A stretch of 64,000 bases of DNA from Flavobacterium flavigenum (GCF_027111255.2 NZ_CP114285.2:3410001-3474000); one strand, 5' to 3'. Positions 42,976 to 51,707 are shown, counted from the stretch's first letter. Numbers and translations are program-made. Notes: generated from the letters alone by a model not told the origin.

Positions 42976-45549
42976 ATGAAAATTCCCTATTGGTTTCCTG
43001 CCTTTTTTATCACTCTCACGATTGGATTTTCTCAATCAAAAATAAACGAAAATCTTGTTTTAGAAAATGGCGTTTCTGAACCAATGGCCATTTTTCGAAA
43101 ACATCAGATTTCAGATGTCTCTTACGGACTGACCTTTGAAATTCCGAAGCAAAAAAGCGAGAACATCAATTCTGAATTGTCGTTAAGCCTGAATTTGTCT
43201 GATGTAAGTCAGCCGTTGTATTTAGACTTTAAGGAGAAATCCCAAAACATACAATCAGTTGCTGCAAACGGAAAAAATATAGTCATTGTTCACGAAAAAG
43301 GACATATTGTAATTCCTGCCCAAAGTTTAATTTTAGGGAAAAACACGATTGCAATTTCGTTCATCGCCGGAAATTTGTCTTTAAACCGAAACGATGATTT
43401 CTTATATACTTTATTGGTTCCGGACCGTGCGAGTACTTTATTTCCTTGTTTTGATCAGCCGGATATAAAAGCAACTTATAAACTGAGTCTTTCTGTGCCC
43501 AAAGACTGGAAGGTTTTGGCTGGAGCCGATGTAAAAGAAACCGTTGAAAAAGGTGATTTTATTTTATACACTTTCGGGGAATCTGACAAAATGAGTACCT
43601 ATTTGTTTTCTTTCGTAGCCGGAAAATTCAATAGCGTAACAAAAAAACCTGGTTTAGAAATGACTTTTTTATTCCGGGAGAATGACAGAGGTAAAATTGC
43701 AAGCAGTATGGATACAATTTTCAGCCTGCATCAACAGTCTTTGGATTTTTTAGAAAAATATACCCACTATAAATTTCCTTTTCAAAAACTGGATTTTGCT
43801 TCGATTCCGGTTTTTCAATATGGCGGAATGGAGCATGTGGGCGCGATTCAATATCGTGAATCGACTTTGTTTCTGGATAACAGCGCTACTGACAGCGAGA
43901 AATTAAACCGTGCCAAATTAATCGCACACGAAACTTCGCACATGTGGTTTGGCGATTTGGTTACGATGAAATGGTTTGATGATGTGTGGATGAAAGAGGT
44001 TTTTGCCAACTTCATGGCAGATAAAATCATGAATCCGATTTTCCCGAAAGTCAATCATAATCTGCAGTTTTTTACAGCGCATTATGGCAGCGCTTACGCG
44101 GAAGACCGATCTTTAGGAACCCATCCGATAAAGCAGCATTTAGCGAATTTAAAAGATGCCGGTTCGCTTTACGGAAGTATTATTTACAACAAAGCACCCA
44201 TAATGATGCGACAGCTGGAAGCTTCGATGGGAAAGGAAGCTTTTCAGAAAGGAATCCAAAAATACATTCAGAAATATGCCAACGACAATGCCGACTGGAA
44301 TAATCTCGTAGAAATCCTGGATGCCGAAACGCCTCTGGATATGAAGAAATGGAGCGAAGTCTGGGTGAACAAATCGGGGAGGGCTATTTTTACGGATAAA
44401 ATTGAATACGATAATCAAAACCGAATTATGGTGTTTGAAATTGAGCAAAATGCAGAAGATCAATCAGAGAACATCTGGCCTCAGGTTTTTCAGATTGGTT
44501 TGGTGTATGCGAATGAGGTAAAAGTAGTCACAGCAAATTTTACAGATAAAAAATTAGTTCTTAAAGAAGCCATCGGACTTGAAAAACCTTTGGCAATCGT
44601 TTATAACTATAATGGTTTTGGTTACGGTGTTTTTCCGCTTGACGGGGCTCATTTAAATTATATTTCAGGCTTAAAAGATGAGGTGGCAAGAGCTTCTTCC
44701 TACAGTAATGTTTACGAGAATATGCTGGTTGGCAATATTCCTCCGCAAAAAGCTTTTGATTGTTTTTTTAGGGGAATCCAAACAGAAGAAAATGAATTGG
44801 TTTTACGAATTGCATCAGGAAATTTAAACACGATTTATTGGCGATTTTTAACCCAAAAACAGCAGGATAAAATGGGGAAATTACTCAGTAATACCCTGCT
44901 TGCACGTCTGGAAACCAATTTGTCTCCAAATATCAAAAAGACTTTATTCAATTTATTTAATTCAATTGCATATTCCAATTCGGCGAAAGCCAAATTATAT
45001 CAGATCTGGAACAAAGAAACTGTGATTCCGAATCTGAAATTAAACGAAGATGATTATACGAACATGGCGATGAATCTGGCTATTTTCAAACATAAAAAAG
45101 CCGATGAAATTCTGAAGAGAGCCCAAAGCGCGATTACAAATCCGGACAAACTGAAGCGATTTGAGTTTTTGCTGCCTTCATTGTCTAAAGACGAATCGGT
45201 TCGCAATAAGTTTATAGAATCCTTAAAAGACGATGCGAATCGCGAGAAAGAATCGTGGGTTTCTGTTGGCCTGTCAAACGTAAATCATCCGCTTCGTCAG
45301 GAAAGTGCACAGAAATATATCAGATTTTCATTAGATTTGACAGAAGAAATCCAGCGGACGGGAGATATTTTCTTTCCAAAAGACTGGCTTGACAATACCG
45401 TGGGAAGATATTCGTCGAAATATGCTTTTGATGAGGTACAGCGATTCTTAAAAGAAAACCCTAATTTTAGTCCGATCCTGAAACGTAAATTGTTTATGGC
45501 GACAGATTTGCTTTATAAAGCACAAAATATTAAAAAAGAAACCGAATGA
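42976..45549 (+). CDS. M1-family zinc aminopeptidase
   Basis: 857 residues from the ATG at 42976, which begins a signal peptide (MKIPYWFPAFFITLTIGFSQ); an ATG 21 codons upstream would bury it. The zinc site is HETSH (318-322) with Glu341 exactly 18 residues later. The GAMEN-like exopeptidase motif reads GGMEH. The enzyme would remove N-terminal residues from peptides in the periplasm or outside the cell. The stop codon overlaps the DUF58 start by four bases. Confidence 0.93.
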   Translation: MKIPYWFPAFFITLTIGFSQSKINENLVLENGVSEPMAIFRKHQISDVSYGLTFEIPKQKSENINSELSLSLNLSDVSQPLYLDFKEKSQNIQSVAANGKNIVIVHEKGHIVIPAQSLILGKNTIAISFIAGNLSLNRNDDFLYTLLVPDRASTLFPCFDQPDIKATYKLSLSVPKDWKVLAGADVKETVEKGDFILYTFGESDKMSTYLFSFVAGKFNSVTKKPGLEMTFLFRENDRGKIASSMDTIFSLHQQSLDFLEKYTHYKFPFQKLDFASIPVFQYGGMEHVGAIQYRESTLFLDNSATDSEKLNRAKLIAHETSHMWFGDLVTMKWFDDVWMKEVFANFMADKIMNPIFPKVNHNLQFFTAHYGSAYAEDRSLGTHPIKQHLANLKDAGSLYGSIIYNKAPIMMRQLEASMGKEAFQKGIQKYIQKYANDNADWNNLVEILDAETPLDMKKWSEVWVNKSGRAIFTDKIEYDNQNRIMVFEIEQNAEDQSENIWPQVFQIGLVYANEVKVVTANFTDKKLVLKEAIGLEKPLAIVYNYNGFGYGVFPLDGAHLNYISGLKDEVARASSYSNVYENMLVGNIPPQKAFDCFFRGIQTEENELVLRIASGNLNTIYWRFLTQKQQDKMGKLLSNTLLARLETNLSPNIKKTLFNLFNSIAYSNSAKAKLYQIWNKETVIPNLKLNEDDYTNMAMNLAIFKHKKADEILKRAQSAITNPDKLKRFEFLLPSLSKDESVRNKFIESLKDDANREKESWVSVGLSNVNHPLRQESAQKYIRFSLDLTEEIQRTGDIFFPKDWLDNTVGRYSSKYAFDEVQRFLKENPNFSPILKRKLFMATDLLYKAQNIKKETE

Positions 45550-46472
45550 AAATTGAATCGGAAATAAAGAAAGTCTCCAGTTTTCAGCATCTTGAAATGC
45601 TGGCGAATCAGGTTGTGGAAGGTTTTATATCCGGAATGCACAAGAGTCCGTTTCATGGATTTTCGGCTGAATTTGCTGAGCATAAAGTATATAATGCAGG
45701 TGAAAGCACCAAACATATCGACTGGAAATTGTTTGCCAAAACAGATCGTTTGTACACCAAACGCTTTGAGGAAGAAACGAATATGCGTTGTCATCTTATT
45801 GTCGATAATTCGTCGTCGATGCATTATCCTGAATTAAAACCGAATCAGCCTTTTTATGAAAAGAAGATTGGTTTTGCGGTTCTGGCTTCGGCAGTTTTAA
45901 TGAATATTTTAAAAAAACAGCGCGATGCCGTTGGTTTAAGTGTTTTCTCAGATCATTACGAATATTACGCGCCAGAAAAAGGAAGCGACCGTCATCACAG
46001 AATGCTGTTGAATAAACTGGAGCAATTGATGGAACAGCCAAAAGTCAAAAAAACGACCGATACGATTACGTATCTGCATCAGATTGCAGAGAAAATGCAC
46101 CGCCGTTCGATGATTATTTTATTTACAGACATGTTTCAGTCTGAAGATGATGAAAAGCTGTTTAATGCGCTGCAGCATTTAAAACACAACAAGCATAAAG
46201 TCGTTTTGTTTCACGTAGTCGATCATGAAACCGAGCTGAAATTTGACTTCGATAACACACCAAGAAAATTTATCGACTTAGAATCAGGTGAAGAAGTGTC
46301 GATTTTTGCAGATAATGTGAAACTGGAATATGAAAAACGGGCAGAAGCCTATTTTAAAAACCTGGCTTTAACGTGTGCCAGGAACCAAATTAAGTATGTT
46401 CCGGTCAATGTTGGCGATAATTTTGAAAAAATATTGACAACATATTTGGTTGAAAAACAAAACTTTGGCTAG
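45546..46472 (+). CDS. DUF58-domain protein
   Basis: 308 residues with the DUF58 signature GESTKHIDWKLFAKTDRLYTKRFEEE and a von Willebrand A-like segment LIVDNSSSMHYP (a MIDAS-like DxSxS). Such proteins usually accompany MoxR ATPases, which are absent here. Translationally coupled to the M1 aminopeptidase, an unusual partner. The cellular role is unknown. Confidence 0.85.
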   Translation: MKIESEIKKVSSFQHLEMLANQVVEGFISGMHKSPFHGFSAEFAEHKVYNAGESTKHIDWKLFAKTDRLYTKRFEEETNMRCHLIVDNSSSMHYPELKPNQPFYEKKIGFAVLASAVLMNILKKQRDAVGLSVFSDHYEYYAPEKGSDRHHRMLLNKLEQLMEQPKVKKTTDTITYLHQIAEKMHRRSMIILFTDMFQSEDDEKLFNALQHLKHNKHKVVLFHVVDHETELKFDFDNTPRKFIDLESGEEVSIFADNVKLEYEKRAEAYFKNLALTCARNQIKYVPVNVGDNFEKILTTYLVEKQNFG

Positions 46473-46510
46473 TATTTTAAAATTATATTCAAAAATTTTT
46501 ATCAAAACGC

Positions 46511-46540
46511 TTGCAGAAACGAAATTCTGTACTATCTTTG
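46511..46540 (+). promoter_or_regulatory. promoter of tRNA-Asp
   Basis: TTG (46511-46513), a 19-base spacer and TATCTTTG (46533-46540) fit the consensus exactly. The tRNA starts 18 bases after the -7 box. Confidence 0.8.
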
Positions 46541-46558
46541 CAACCGCAATAACGCAGA

Positions 46559-46632
46559 GGTTTGGTAGTTCAGTTGGTTAGAATACATGCCTGTCACGCA
46601 TGGGGTCGCGGGTTCGAGTCCCGTCCAGACCG
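46559..46632 (+). tRNA. tRNA-Asp (anticodon GTC)
   Basis: A 74-base cloverleaf. The acceptor stem GGTTTGG pairs with CCAGACC (one G-U). The anticodon stem-loop CATGC-CTGTCAC-GCATG gives GTC, the T-loop is TTCGAGT and the discriminator is G, as expected for Asp. CCA is not encoded. Confidence 0.95.
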
Positions 46633-46644
46633 CAATATTGGGAG

Positions 46645-46673
46645 AAGCCTTTCTTAACGGAAAGGCTTTTTTT
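46645..46673 (+). terminator. terminator after tRNA-Asp
   Basis: AAGCCTTT (46645-46652) and AAAGGCTT (46661-46668) pair, followed by T-rich TTTTT. Confidence 0.82.
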
Positions 46674-46913
46674 GCCCAAATACGGTATCTAAGATTAGTT
46701 GTGTTGTTTGCTACGACTTTGTAACTCGTAGCTGGTTTAGTAGTTAGACCAATGAAAAGCTTTCCACTTTTGTGGATGGCTTTTTTGATTTAAGAGGTAA
46801 TTGATTATGGTATTTTATCGATAATTTCTATAACCTATTCCGCTTTAGTTCCTGCTGTTGTACTACAATTGTTCTCTTTCTGCCTTTTGCTGTTTATTAA
46901 GATATTACAATTC
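46674..46913. other. gene-free stretch between tRNA-Asp and the XRE gene
   Basis: It contains a small hairpin (CTACGA/TCGTAG near 46712-46732) and an imperfect GCTTTCCAC/GTGGATGGC hairpin near 46757-46785 followed by T6. I see no frame with coding character on either strand. Confidence 0.4.
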
Positions 46914-47144
46914 TTATTTTAAAGGAAAATCAAGCAATTCTTTTGGCTCAACATCCAAGGCATTAGCAATTCTTACAAGAGTTTTTACAGTAGTATTTAT
47001 TTCAGCTCTTTCAATTCTTCCTACCTGATTTTGTGTTATACCACAATCATCAGCTAAATCTTGTTGAGACAATCCTTTCTTTTCGCGTATTTGTCTAACG
47101 TGAATGCCAAGATTTATAATAAAGTTTTCTTCTGAAATATTCAT
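46914..47144 (-). CDS. XRE-family transcriptional regulator
   Basis: A 76-residue helix-turn-helix protein (QIREKKGLSQQDLADDCGITQNQVGRIERAEINTTVKTLVRIANALDV), a single-domain repressor type. It is divergent from the 77-residue gene, with a 26-base perfect palindrome between them as the probable operator. Autorepression together with control of the neighbour is likely. Confidence 0.88.
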   Translation of the reverse strand: MNISEENFIINLGIHVRQIREKKGLSQQDLADDCGITQNQVGRIERAEINTTVKTLVRIANALDVEPKELLDFPLK

Positions 47145-47172
47145 ATTTCAAAAGTCATAAGATTTATTTTTC

Positions 47173-47198
47173 AATTACACCCATATATGGGTGTAATT
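47173..47198. promoter_or_regulatory. 26-bp perfect palindromic operator
   Basis: The half-site AATTACACCCATA is followed at once by its exact complement. It lies between divergent genes (XRE start 47144, plus-strand start 47231). A TATATTTG -7 box (47202-47209) for the plus-strand gene follows within 4 bases, so bound repressor would block RNA polymerase. Confidence 0.75.
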
Positions 47199-47230
47199 TA
47201 TTATATTTGAAATGAATAAAAAATAAGACG

Positions 47231-47464
47231 ATGACTACAGAAAATAGTTCAAGCGAAGAACTTGAAACCAGACTGAAGAATTTCTTTAATGATATAAACC
47301 CAAAAGAAATGGCAAAAATAATACGAAAAGTAAATTACGCTTTGTCGTTATGCTCCATGCGGGAATGTGAAACGTTAGAATCTGAACTTCCTAAAATTGA
47401 TGATCATTTTTATTGGCTTAATAGATTGGCTGAAGCTTTGGATCCTTATTTGGAAGTTATATAA
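47231..47464 (+). CDS. uncharacterised 77-residue protein
   Basis: A small acidic protein, predicted helical (SSSEELETRLKNFFNDINPKEMAKIIRKVNYALSL), with two Cys (CSMREC) and no signal peptide. I do not recognise a family. It is under the palindromic operator and paired divergently with the XRE gene, as in small regulatory modules of integrated elements. Its start is supported by the TATATTTG box 22 bases upstream. Confidence 0.65.
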   Translation: MTTENSSSEELETRLKNFFNDINPKEMAKIIRKVNYALSLCSMRECETLESELPKIDDHFYWLNRLAEALDPYLEVI

Positions 47465-47589
47465 AGAATATATAGCAATGACAAAGTTTGTTCATTTTAA
47501 TTAGACAAAGTAAATCTCCAAGAGTAACTCTATTGGCAAAATAATCCCCAGCTTTGCGGAGTTTCTTGAGGAGATTTCTCTTTCTTCGA

Positions 47590-48921
47590 ATGAAAGATTA
47601 CTTAGTATTACCTAGTTTGCTTAGCACTCAAAATTTAAGAAGGAAGATTAAATATTTTTGTAAATTTAGTTTCCTTAATAAATTAATATCTGATTACAAA
47701 TTTGATATGAAAAACACAGAATTTGAGCAGCAAAGTCAAACTTATTCAAACTACATAAAATTGTTTTACCCTACTTTGCAGTGGGCAAATACTGTTTATA
47801 AAGATCTTTTTAACATGTTAACCGAAGGATTGCAATTATCCTTAGTAAGTTTAGGAGGTTATTTCTTTGAGCAATTTTTATTTACATTAAAAAATAATTT
47901 GAGCAGAATAGAAATAGAGGTGTTAGTTTATGTAGAAAACAATGATTTTGATAAAATTCAAAAGGAATATATTTTTTATCATAAATCGTTTTTAGAAAAT
48001 CGTATAAATGAACTTTTTATTGAGTACAATTTTGAGAGTAAATTAAAATTAGAAAAAGAAAAAATGATTTCGAATTATGACAAAATTTTAAAAGAATTAA
48101 ATGTCATAGGAACGATTTTTAAATCCCAAATGGATCCCACTATTCATTTAGGAAGCGGAATGGGATTAGCTAGATATTGTAATGAAATTTTTATATTTTC
48201 AGATGTTGAACTATTTAAAATTGGAAGCTATAAAACCGAATATACATCAAGATTAGAAAATTCAAACAATAAATTATTGTTGCTAAATGAACTTGTAAAT
48301 ATTTATAATCTATCCTATGCACTTTATAGTTTTTACGTTAATAACCTGCTTAATCATCCTAATAAGAAAGAAATATTCAAAGGTAAAGATGCGAAGCAAC
48401 AAATCATAGATAGTACTGGATATTATAATTTTATAAATTATAGAGCAAGTTTTTGCTTTTTTGGAGTTGAGAAAAACGATATAGGTTCAAACTTTTTACA
48501 GAATAAATTTAGCTATAATTGTAAAAATGAAATACTAGTAAATTTTTGTGTACAACTATTAGAATTTATAAAGTTATGTGGAGTTATAGGGGAGATTGAT
48601 GCAAATTCGGTTGAAGAGAAAAATTATCACCCTGATATATTTTCTGGAAATGATAATAAGGCATTTAATTTGTTTAATGATTTTGCGAAAGAGGTGACAG
48701 ATTGTTATCCAGATTATTCTTTTATTTTTCAAAAGATGAGAGGTGAGAACTTGATAAATAAAAGAGTTAGACATAAAGAATTTATGGAATGGTTGTTTAA
48801 TAATGAATTTATAAATAACGTTTATTACGAAGAATTTATAGATAAAGAAAGTTTTTCAAAAAAATATGATAGAGGAATGAGAACAACTCGATATTATATG
48901 ATTAAAAATAAATACTTTTAG
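47590..48921 (+). CDS. uncharacterised large AT-rich protein
   Basis: About 443 residues if the ATG at 47590 is used; the ATG at 47707 (MKNTEFEQQ, 404 residues) is an equally possible start, and the frame is open upstream to a TTG at 47554. It is rich in Asn, Lys, Phe and Tyr, mostly helical, without signal peptide or obvious membrane helix, and ends in the basic RTTRYYMIKNKYF. No motif identifies an enzyme. Location in a small island between two tRNA genes and downstream of an XRE switch suggests an accessory function, perhaps defence, but that is only context. Confidence 0.6.
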   Translation: MKDYLVLPSLLSTQNLRRKIKYFCKFSFLNKLISDYKFDMKNTEFEQQSQTYSNYIKLFYPTLQWANTVYKDLFNMLTEGLQLSLVSLGGYFFEQFLFTLKNNLSRIEIEVLVYVENNDFDKIQKEYIFYHKSFLENRINELFIEYNFESKLKLEKEKMISNYDKILKELNVIGTIFKSQMDPTIHLGSGMGLARYCNEIFIFSDVELFKIGSYKTEYTSRLENSNNKLLLLNELVNIYNLSYALYSFYVNNLLNHPNKKEIFKGKDAKQQIIDSTGYYNFINYRASFCFFGVEKNDIGSNFLQNKFSYNCKNEILVNFCVQLLEFIKLCGVIGEIDANSVEEKNYHPDIFSGNDNKAFNLFNDFAKEVTDCYPDYSFIFQKMRGENLINKRVRHKEFMEWLFNNEFINNVYYEEFIDKESFSKKYDRGMRTTRYYMIKNKYF

Positions 48922-49007
48922 ATTTTCCGATTAGTCGGAATAAATTACCATAAATCGGAAATTAAACTGTTGGAATATTTGTGAAGAAATTTTAAAAATA
49001 TTCACAA

Positions 49008-49214
49008 ATGAAAATACAAGAGATTATAAGTTATTCAAAGCAATGGCGAAATAAAATCAATTCTATAGTAAAATGGTTAAAAGAAAAAGAGAATGAATAT
49101 GAAAAGGTGATATATCTGGTCAGATTATGTTTAAAGATATATAATGTATTTACTTGTTCTGAGATTTGCGATTTTCTACTTAACATAAAAAAGATGTTCG
49201 AAACATGGTTTTAG
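49008..49214 (+). CDS. possible small protein, 68 residues
   Basis: A complete frame with start MKIQEIISYSKQWRNKINS and helical, amphipathic character. No family is recognised and no promoter is visible. It follows the 443-residue gene on the same strand and could be its partner or a chance frame. Confidence 0.3.
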   Translation: MKIQEIISYSKQWRNKINSIVKWLKEKENEYEKVIYLVRLCLKIYNVFTCSEICDFLLNIKKMFETWF

Positions 49215-49246
49215 GGATTCTCAAGATTCAAATTATCCCAAAAACA

Positions 49247-49278
49247 AAAAAGCTCCTGAGTTATCTCAGAAGCTTTTT
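49247..49278 (-). terminator. terminator of tRNA-Leu
   Basis: AAAAAGCTCCTGAG (49247-49260) and CTCAGAAGCTTTTT (49265-49278) form a strong stem with loop TTAT. It lies just beyond the 3' end of the tRNA on the minus strand and is followed by a T-run. Confidence 0.85.
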
Positions 49279-49281
49279 CAG

Positions 49282-49363
49282 TGCGGATAATAGGACTCGA
49301 ACCTACACGCCTTGCGGCACCAGATCCTAAGTCTGGCATGTCTACCAATTTCACCATATCCGC
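49282..49363 (-). tRNA. tRNA-Leu (anticodon TAG)
   Basis: An 82-base tRNA. The acceptor stem GCGGATA pairs with TATCCGC, and the anticodon stem-loop CCAGA-CTTAGGA-TCTGG gives TAG. The long variable arm (TGCCGCAAGGCG) is typical of Leu. T-loop TTCGAGT and discriminator A are present. CCA is not encoded. Confidence 0.95.
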
Positions 49364-49424
49364 GGAATTAATTCACCTAAACTCTTATTTTGAGAGGAGT
49401 TCATTGAACTGGTGTTTGTGGGTG

Positions 49425-49453
49425 CAAAGATAAGCATACTTTCGAATAATCAA
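49425..49453 (-). promoter_or_regulatory. promoter of tRNA-Leu
   Basis: On the minus strand TTG (49451-49453), an 18-base spacer and TATCTTTG (49425-49432) match the consensus. The -7 box is identical to that of tRNA-Asp. Confidence 0.75.
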
Positions 49454-49520
49454 AGCATTTTTTCAAAAAAAATATTAATTCTCTTTTTTGTATATTTGGT
49501 TTTCTATAAAAATAATTTAA

Positions 49521-50909
49521 ATGGAAAACATTAAGTCGTACGTTCAACAACATAAAGATCGCTTTATCAATGAGTTGATCGAATTATTAAAAATTCCGTC
49601 GGTAAGTGCCGACACTGCATACTCTCAAGACGTTATTGACACAGCCGAGGCTGTAAAAGCAAGTTTATCACAAGCGGGCTGCGATTTAGTCGAAACTTGC
49701 GACACTCCGGGTTATCCAATTATCTACGGAGAGAAAATAATCGACCCCAATCTTCCTACTGTTTTAGTGTACGGACACTACGATGTTCAGCCGCCGGACC
49801 CAATGGAATTATGGACTTCACCACCTTTCGAACCTGTTATCAAAACAACCGATATCCATCCTGATGGCGCTATTTTCGCCCGTGGTGCCTGCGACGACAA
49901 AGGTCAGATGTATATGCACGTAAAAGCCCTTGAATATATGGTACAAAGCAACACACTGCCTTGTAACGTAAAATTCATGATCGAAGGCGAAGAAGAAGTA
50001 GGTTCGGCAAGTCTGGCCTGGTTCGTAGAACGCAATCAGGAAAAACTGAAAAATGATGTAATCCTGATTTCAGATACCGGAATGATTTCCAACCAACAGC
50101 CATCCATTACGACTGGTTTAAGAGGCTTGAGTTATGTTGAAGTTGAAGTTACAGGACCAAACCGTGACTTGCATTCAGGTCTTTATGGTGGGGCAGTGGC
50201 TAACCCAATTAATATTCTGGCAAAAATGATCGCTTCACTTCACGACGAAGACAATCATATTACGATTCCTGGCTTCTACGATAAAGTTCAGGAATTATCA
50301 GCTGAAGAAAGGGCCGAAATGGCAAAAGCGCCTTTCAGCTTAGAGAAATATAAAAATGCTTTGAACATCGCTGATGTTTACGGCGAAAAAGGATATGTAA
50401 CCAACGAACGCAACTCAATCCGTCCGACATTAGACGTAAACGGAATCTGGGGTGGTTACACCGGAGAAGGTGCCAAAACGGTTATTGCCAGCAAAGCATA
50501 TGCGAAAATTTCTATGCGTCTGGTGCCTAATCAGGACTGGCACGAAATTACAGAACTTTTTACCAAACATTTCACCAGTATTGCTCCGGCAGGAGTTACC
50601 GTAAAAGTAACACCGCACCACGGAGGTCAGGGCTATGTTACGCCAATTGACAGTATTGGGTACAAAGCAGCAAATATGGCATATACCGAAACGTTTGGAG
50701 TTCCTGCTATTCCGGTTCGTTCCGGCGGAAGTATTCCGATTGTGGCTTTGTTTGAGAAAGAACTAAAAAGCAAAACTATTTTGATGGGATTTGGTTTAGA
50801 TTCTGATGCTATCCACTCTCCAAATGAACACTTCGGAATCTTTAATTACCTGAAAGGAATCGAGACGATTCCGTTGTTTTATAAATATTTTGTAGAGCTT
50901 TCGAAATAA
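49521..50909 (+). CDS. M20-family dipeptidase
   Basis: A 462-residue zinc metallopeptidase that hydrolyses dipeptides. It has the metal-binding first motif GHYDVQPPDP, the second block ARGACDDKGQ with the bridging Asp, GEEEVGS with the catalytic Glu pair, and the dimerisation insert (DLHSGLYGG). No signal peptide is present, so it is cytosolic. A -7 box TATATTTG at 49491-49498 is the only promoter element seen. Confidence 0.94.
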   Translation: MENIKSYVQQHKDRFINELIELLKIPSVSADTAYSQDVIDTAEAVKASLSQAGCDLVETCDTPGYPIIYGEKIIDPNLPTVLVYGHYDVQPPDPMELWTSPPFEPVIKTTDIHPDGAIFARGACDDKGQMYMHVKALEYMVQSNTLPCNVKFMIEGEEEVGSASLAWFVERNQEKLKNDVILISDTGMISNQQPSITTGLRGLSYVEVEVTGPNRDLHSGLYGGAVANPINILAKMIASLHDEDNHITIPGFYDKVQELSAEERAEMAKAPFSLEKYKNALNIADVYGEKGYVTNERNSIRPTLDVNGIWGGYTGEGAKTVIASKAYAKISMRLVPNQDWHEITELFTKHFTSIAPAGVTVKVTPHHGGQGYVTPIDSIGYKAANMAYTETFGVPAIPVRSGGSIPIVALFEKELKSKTILMGFGLDSDAIHSPNEHFGIFNYLKGIETIPLFYKYFVELSK

Positions 50910-50928
50910 TTTTTTCATTATAAATTCT

Positions 50929-50962
50929 AAATCCGTTCAGCAATGAGCGGATTTTTTTTGTT
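50929..50962 (+). terminator. terminator of the dipeptidase gene
   Basis: AAATCCG (50929-50935) and CGGATTT (50948-50954) are followed by T8. Confidence 0.82.
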
Positions 50963-51019
50963 TAAAATTTAAGATTTGAAATTGATTTTTGCCATTGAAA
51001 TTGATAATTGTTATTGCAT

Positions 51020-51130
51020 TTGGGCGTTCCCTGCGGTCGGGCTTTCGGCTAAATTCCCGATTAACAAAAACTACGGCTGAAAAAGCCTTGTTTTTCTAAA
51101 TCGGGAGATACCGCCTCTATCCCTAACGCA
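51020..51130. repeat. GGGCGTTCCCTGCGGTCGGG-type intergenic repeat
   Basis: It begins TGGGCGTTCCCTGCGGTCGG and ends CCTCTATCCCTAACGC. TCCCGATT (51055-51062) pairs with AATCGGGA (51099-51106), with inner paired ACAAAAA/TTGTTTTT. I recognise it as part of a dispersed Flavobacterium element. It shares the gap with the terminator before it and the BlaI operators after it; no gene is present. Confidence 0.5.
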
Positions 51131-51225
51131 TTCTCGTGTAAATTAGAAAATTTTGATTTCATAACTAATTATTTTACAGTTAGATGAAAATAATTGTAAT
51201 AATAATTCCACATTTAAAATTTTGT

Positions 51226-51239
51226 TCTACATTTGTAGA
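51226..51239. promoter_or_regulatory. BlaI-like operator 1, overlapping the promoter
   Basis: TCTACATTTGTAGA is palindromic in its outer TCTACA/TGTAGA half-sites, the TACA/TGTA form bound by BlaI/MecI repressors. It overlaps TACATTTG (51228-51235), an exact -7 box. Confidence 0.65.
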
Positions 51240-51245
51240 GTTAAA

Positions 51246-51259
51246 TCTATAATTGTAGA
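51246..51259. promoter_or_regulatory. BlaI-like operator 2
   Basis: TCTATAATTGTAGA matches operator 1 with one half-site change. The centres are 20 bases apart, about two helical turns, suitable for two cooperating repressor dimers. It ends 6 bases before the first gene of the operon. Confidence 0.65.
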
Positions 51260-51265
51260 ATCAGA

Positions 51266-51685
51266 ATGAGTAAAAAAGTATGTTTCATAATAATTCTGAT
51301 TTCCTTAATTGGCTGTAAAACGGCAGTAACCAATCAGACAATAGATAAGAAAAAAGAAGGTAAATGGGTAGAATTGTACGACGATGGTAACAAATACAAA
51401 TCGGTTGAATATTACAAACAGGGACAACCAGTAAAAAAATGGAAATCGTACATTGACGGAAAAATTTATAAAACAGAAAAATACAAAAATGGAATTTGTA
51501 CTGTAAAATATTATCACCCAAACGGAAAACTGCAATCAAAAGGAAAAACCAGCGTTGAAATTGATTCAGTCGAAACACATTGGTTTTACTTTGGAAAATG
51601 GAAATTCTATTCGGATAAAGGAAAATTAACCGATATCAGAAAATATGATAAAGGAAATTTAGTTTCAGAACAAAACATGGAATAA
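51266..51685 (+). CDS. MORN-like repeat lipoprotein, first gene of the BlaI operon
   Basis: 139 residues. The lipoprotein signal MSKKVCFIIILISLIGC is followed by repeats of the YwqK/MORN type (GKWVELYDDGNKYKSVEYYKQG, GKIYKTEKYKNG, YHPNGKLQSKG, GKWKFYSDKGKLTDIRKYDKG). Such repeats occur in surface proteins of Bacteroidetes and have no fixed function. Two BlaI-like operators stand directly in front, and blaI follows after 22 bases, so expression should respond to the BlaI/BlaR signal. Confidence 0.8.
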   Translation: MSKKVCFIIILISLIGCKTAVTNQTIDKKKEGKWVELYDDGNKYKSVEYYKQGQPVKKWKSYIDGKIYKTEKYKNGICTVKYYHPNGKLQSKGKTSVEIDSVETHWFYFGKWKFYSDKGKLTDIRKYDKGNLVSEQNME

Positions 51686-51707
51686 AAAACTTAGAACCTC
51701 GAAAAAC

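Noticed and set aside
45513..45824. 103-residue minus-strand frame across the M1/DUF58 junction
   Set aside because: It is antisense to two supported and overlapping genes.
46559..46632. tRNA-Asp 3' end as an integration site for the island
   Set aside because: I found no direct repeat of the tRNA end at the far side of the island and no integrase gene.
46820..46910. Possible gene remnant read on the minus strand
   Set aside because: All three frames are broken by several stops within about 30 codons and show no recognisable motif.
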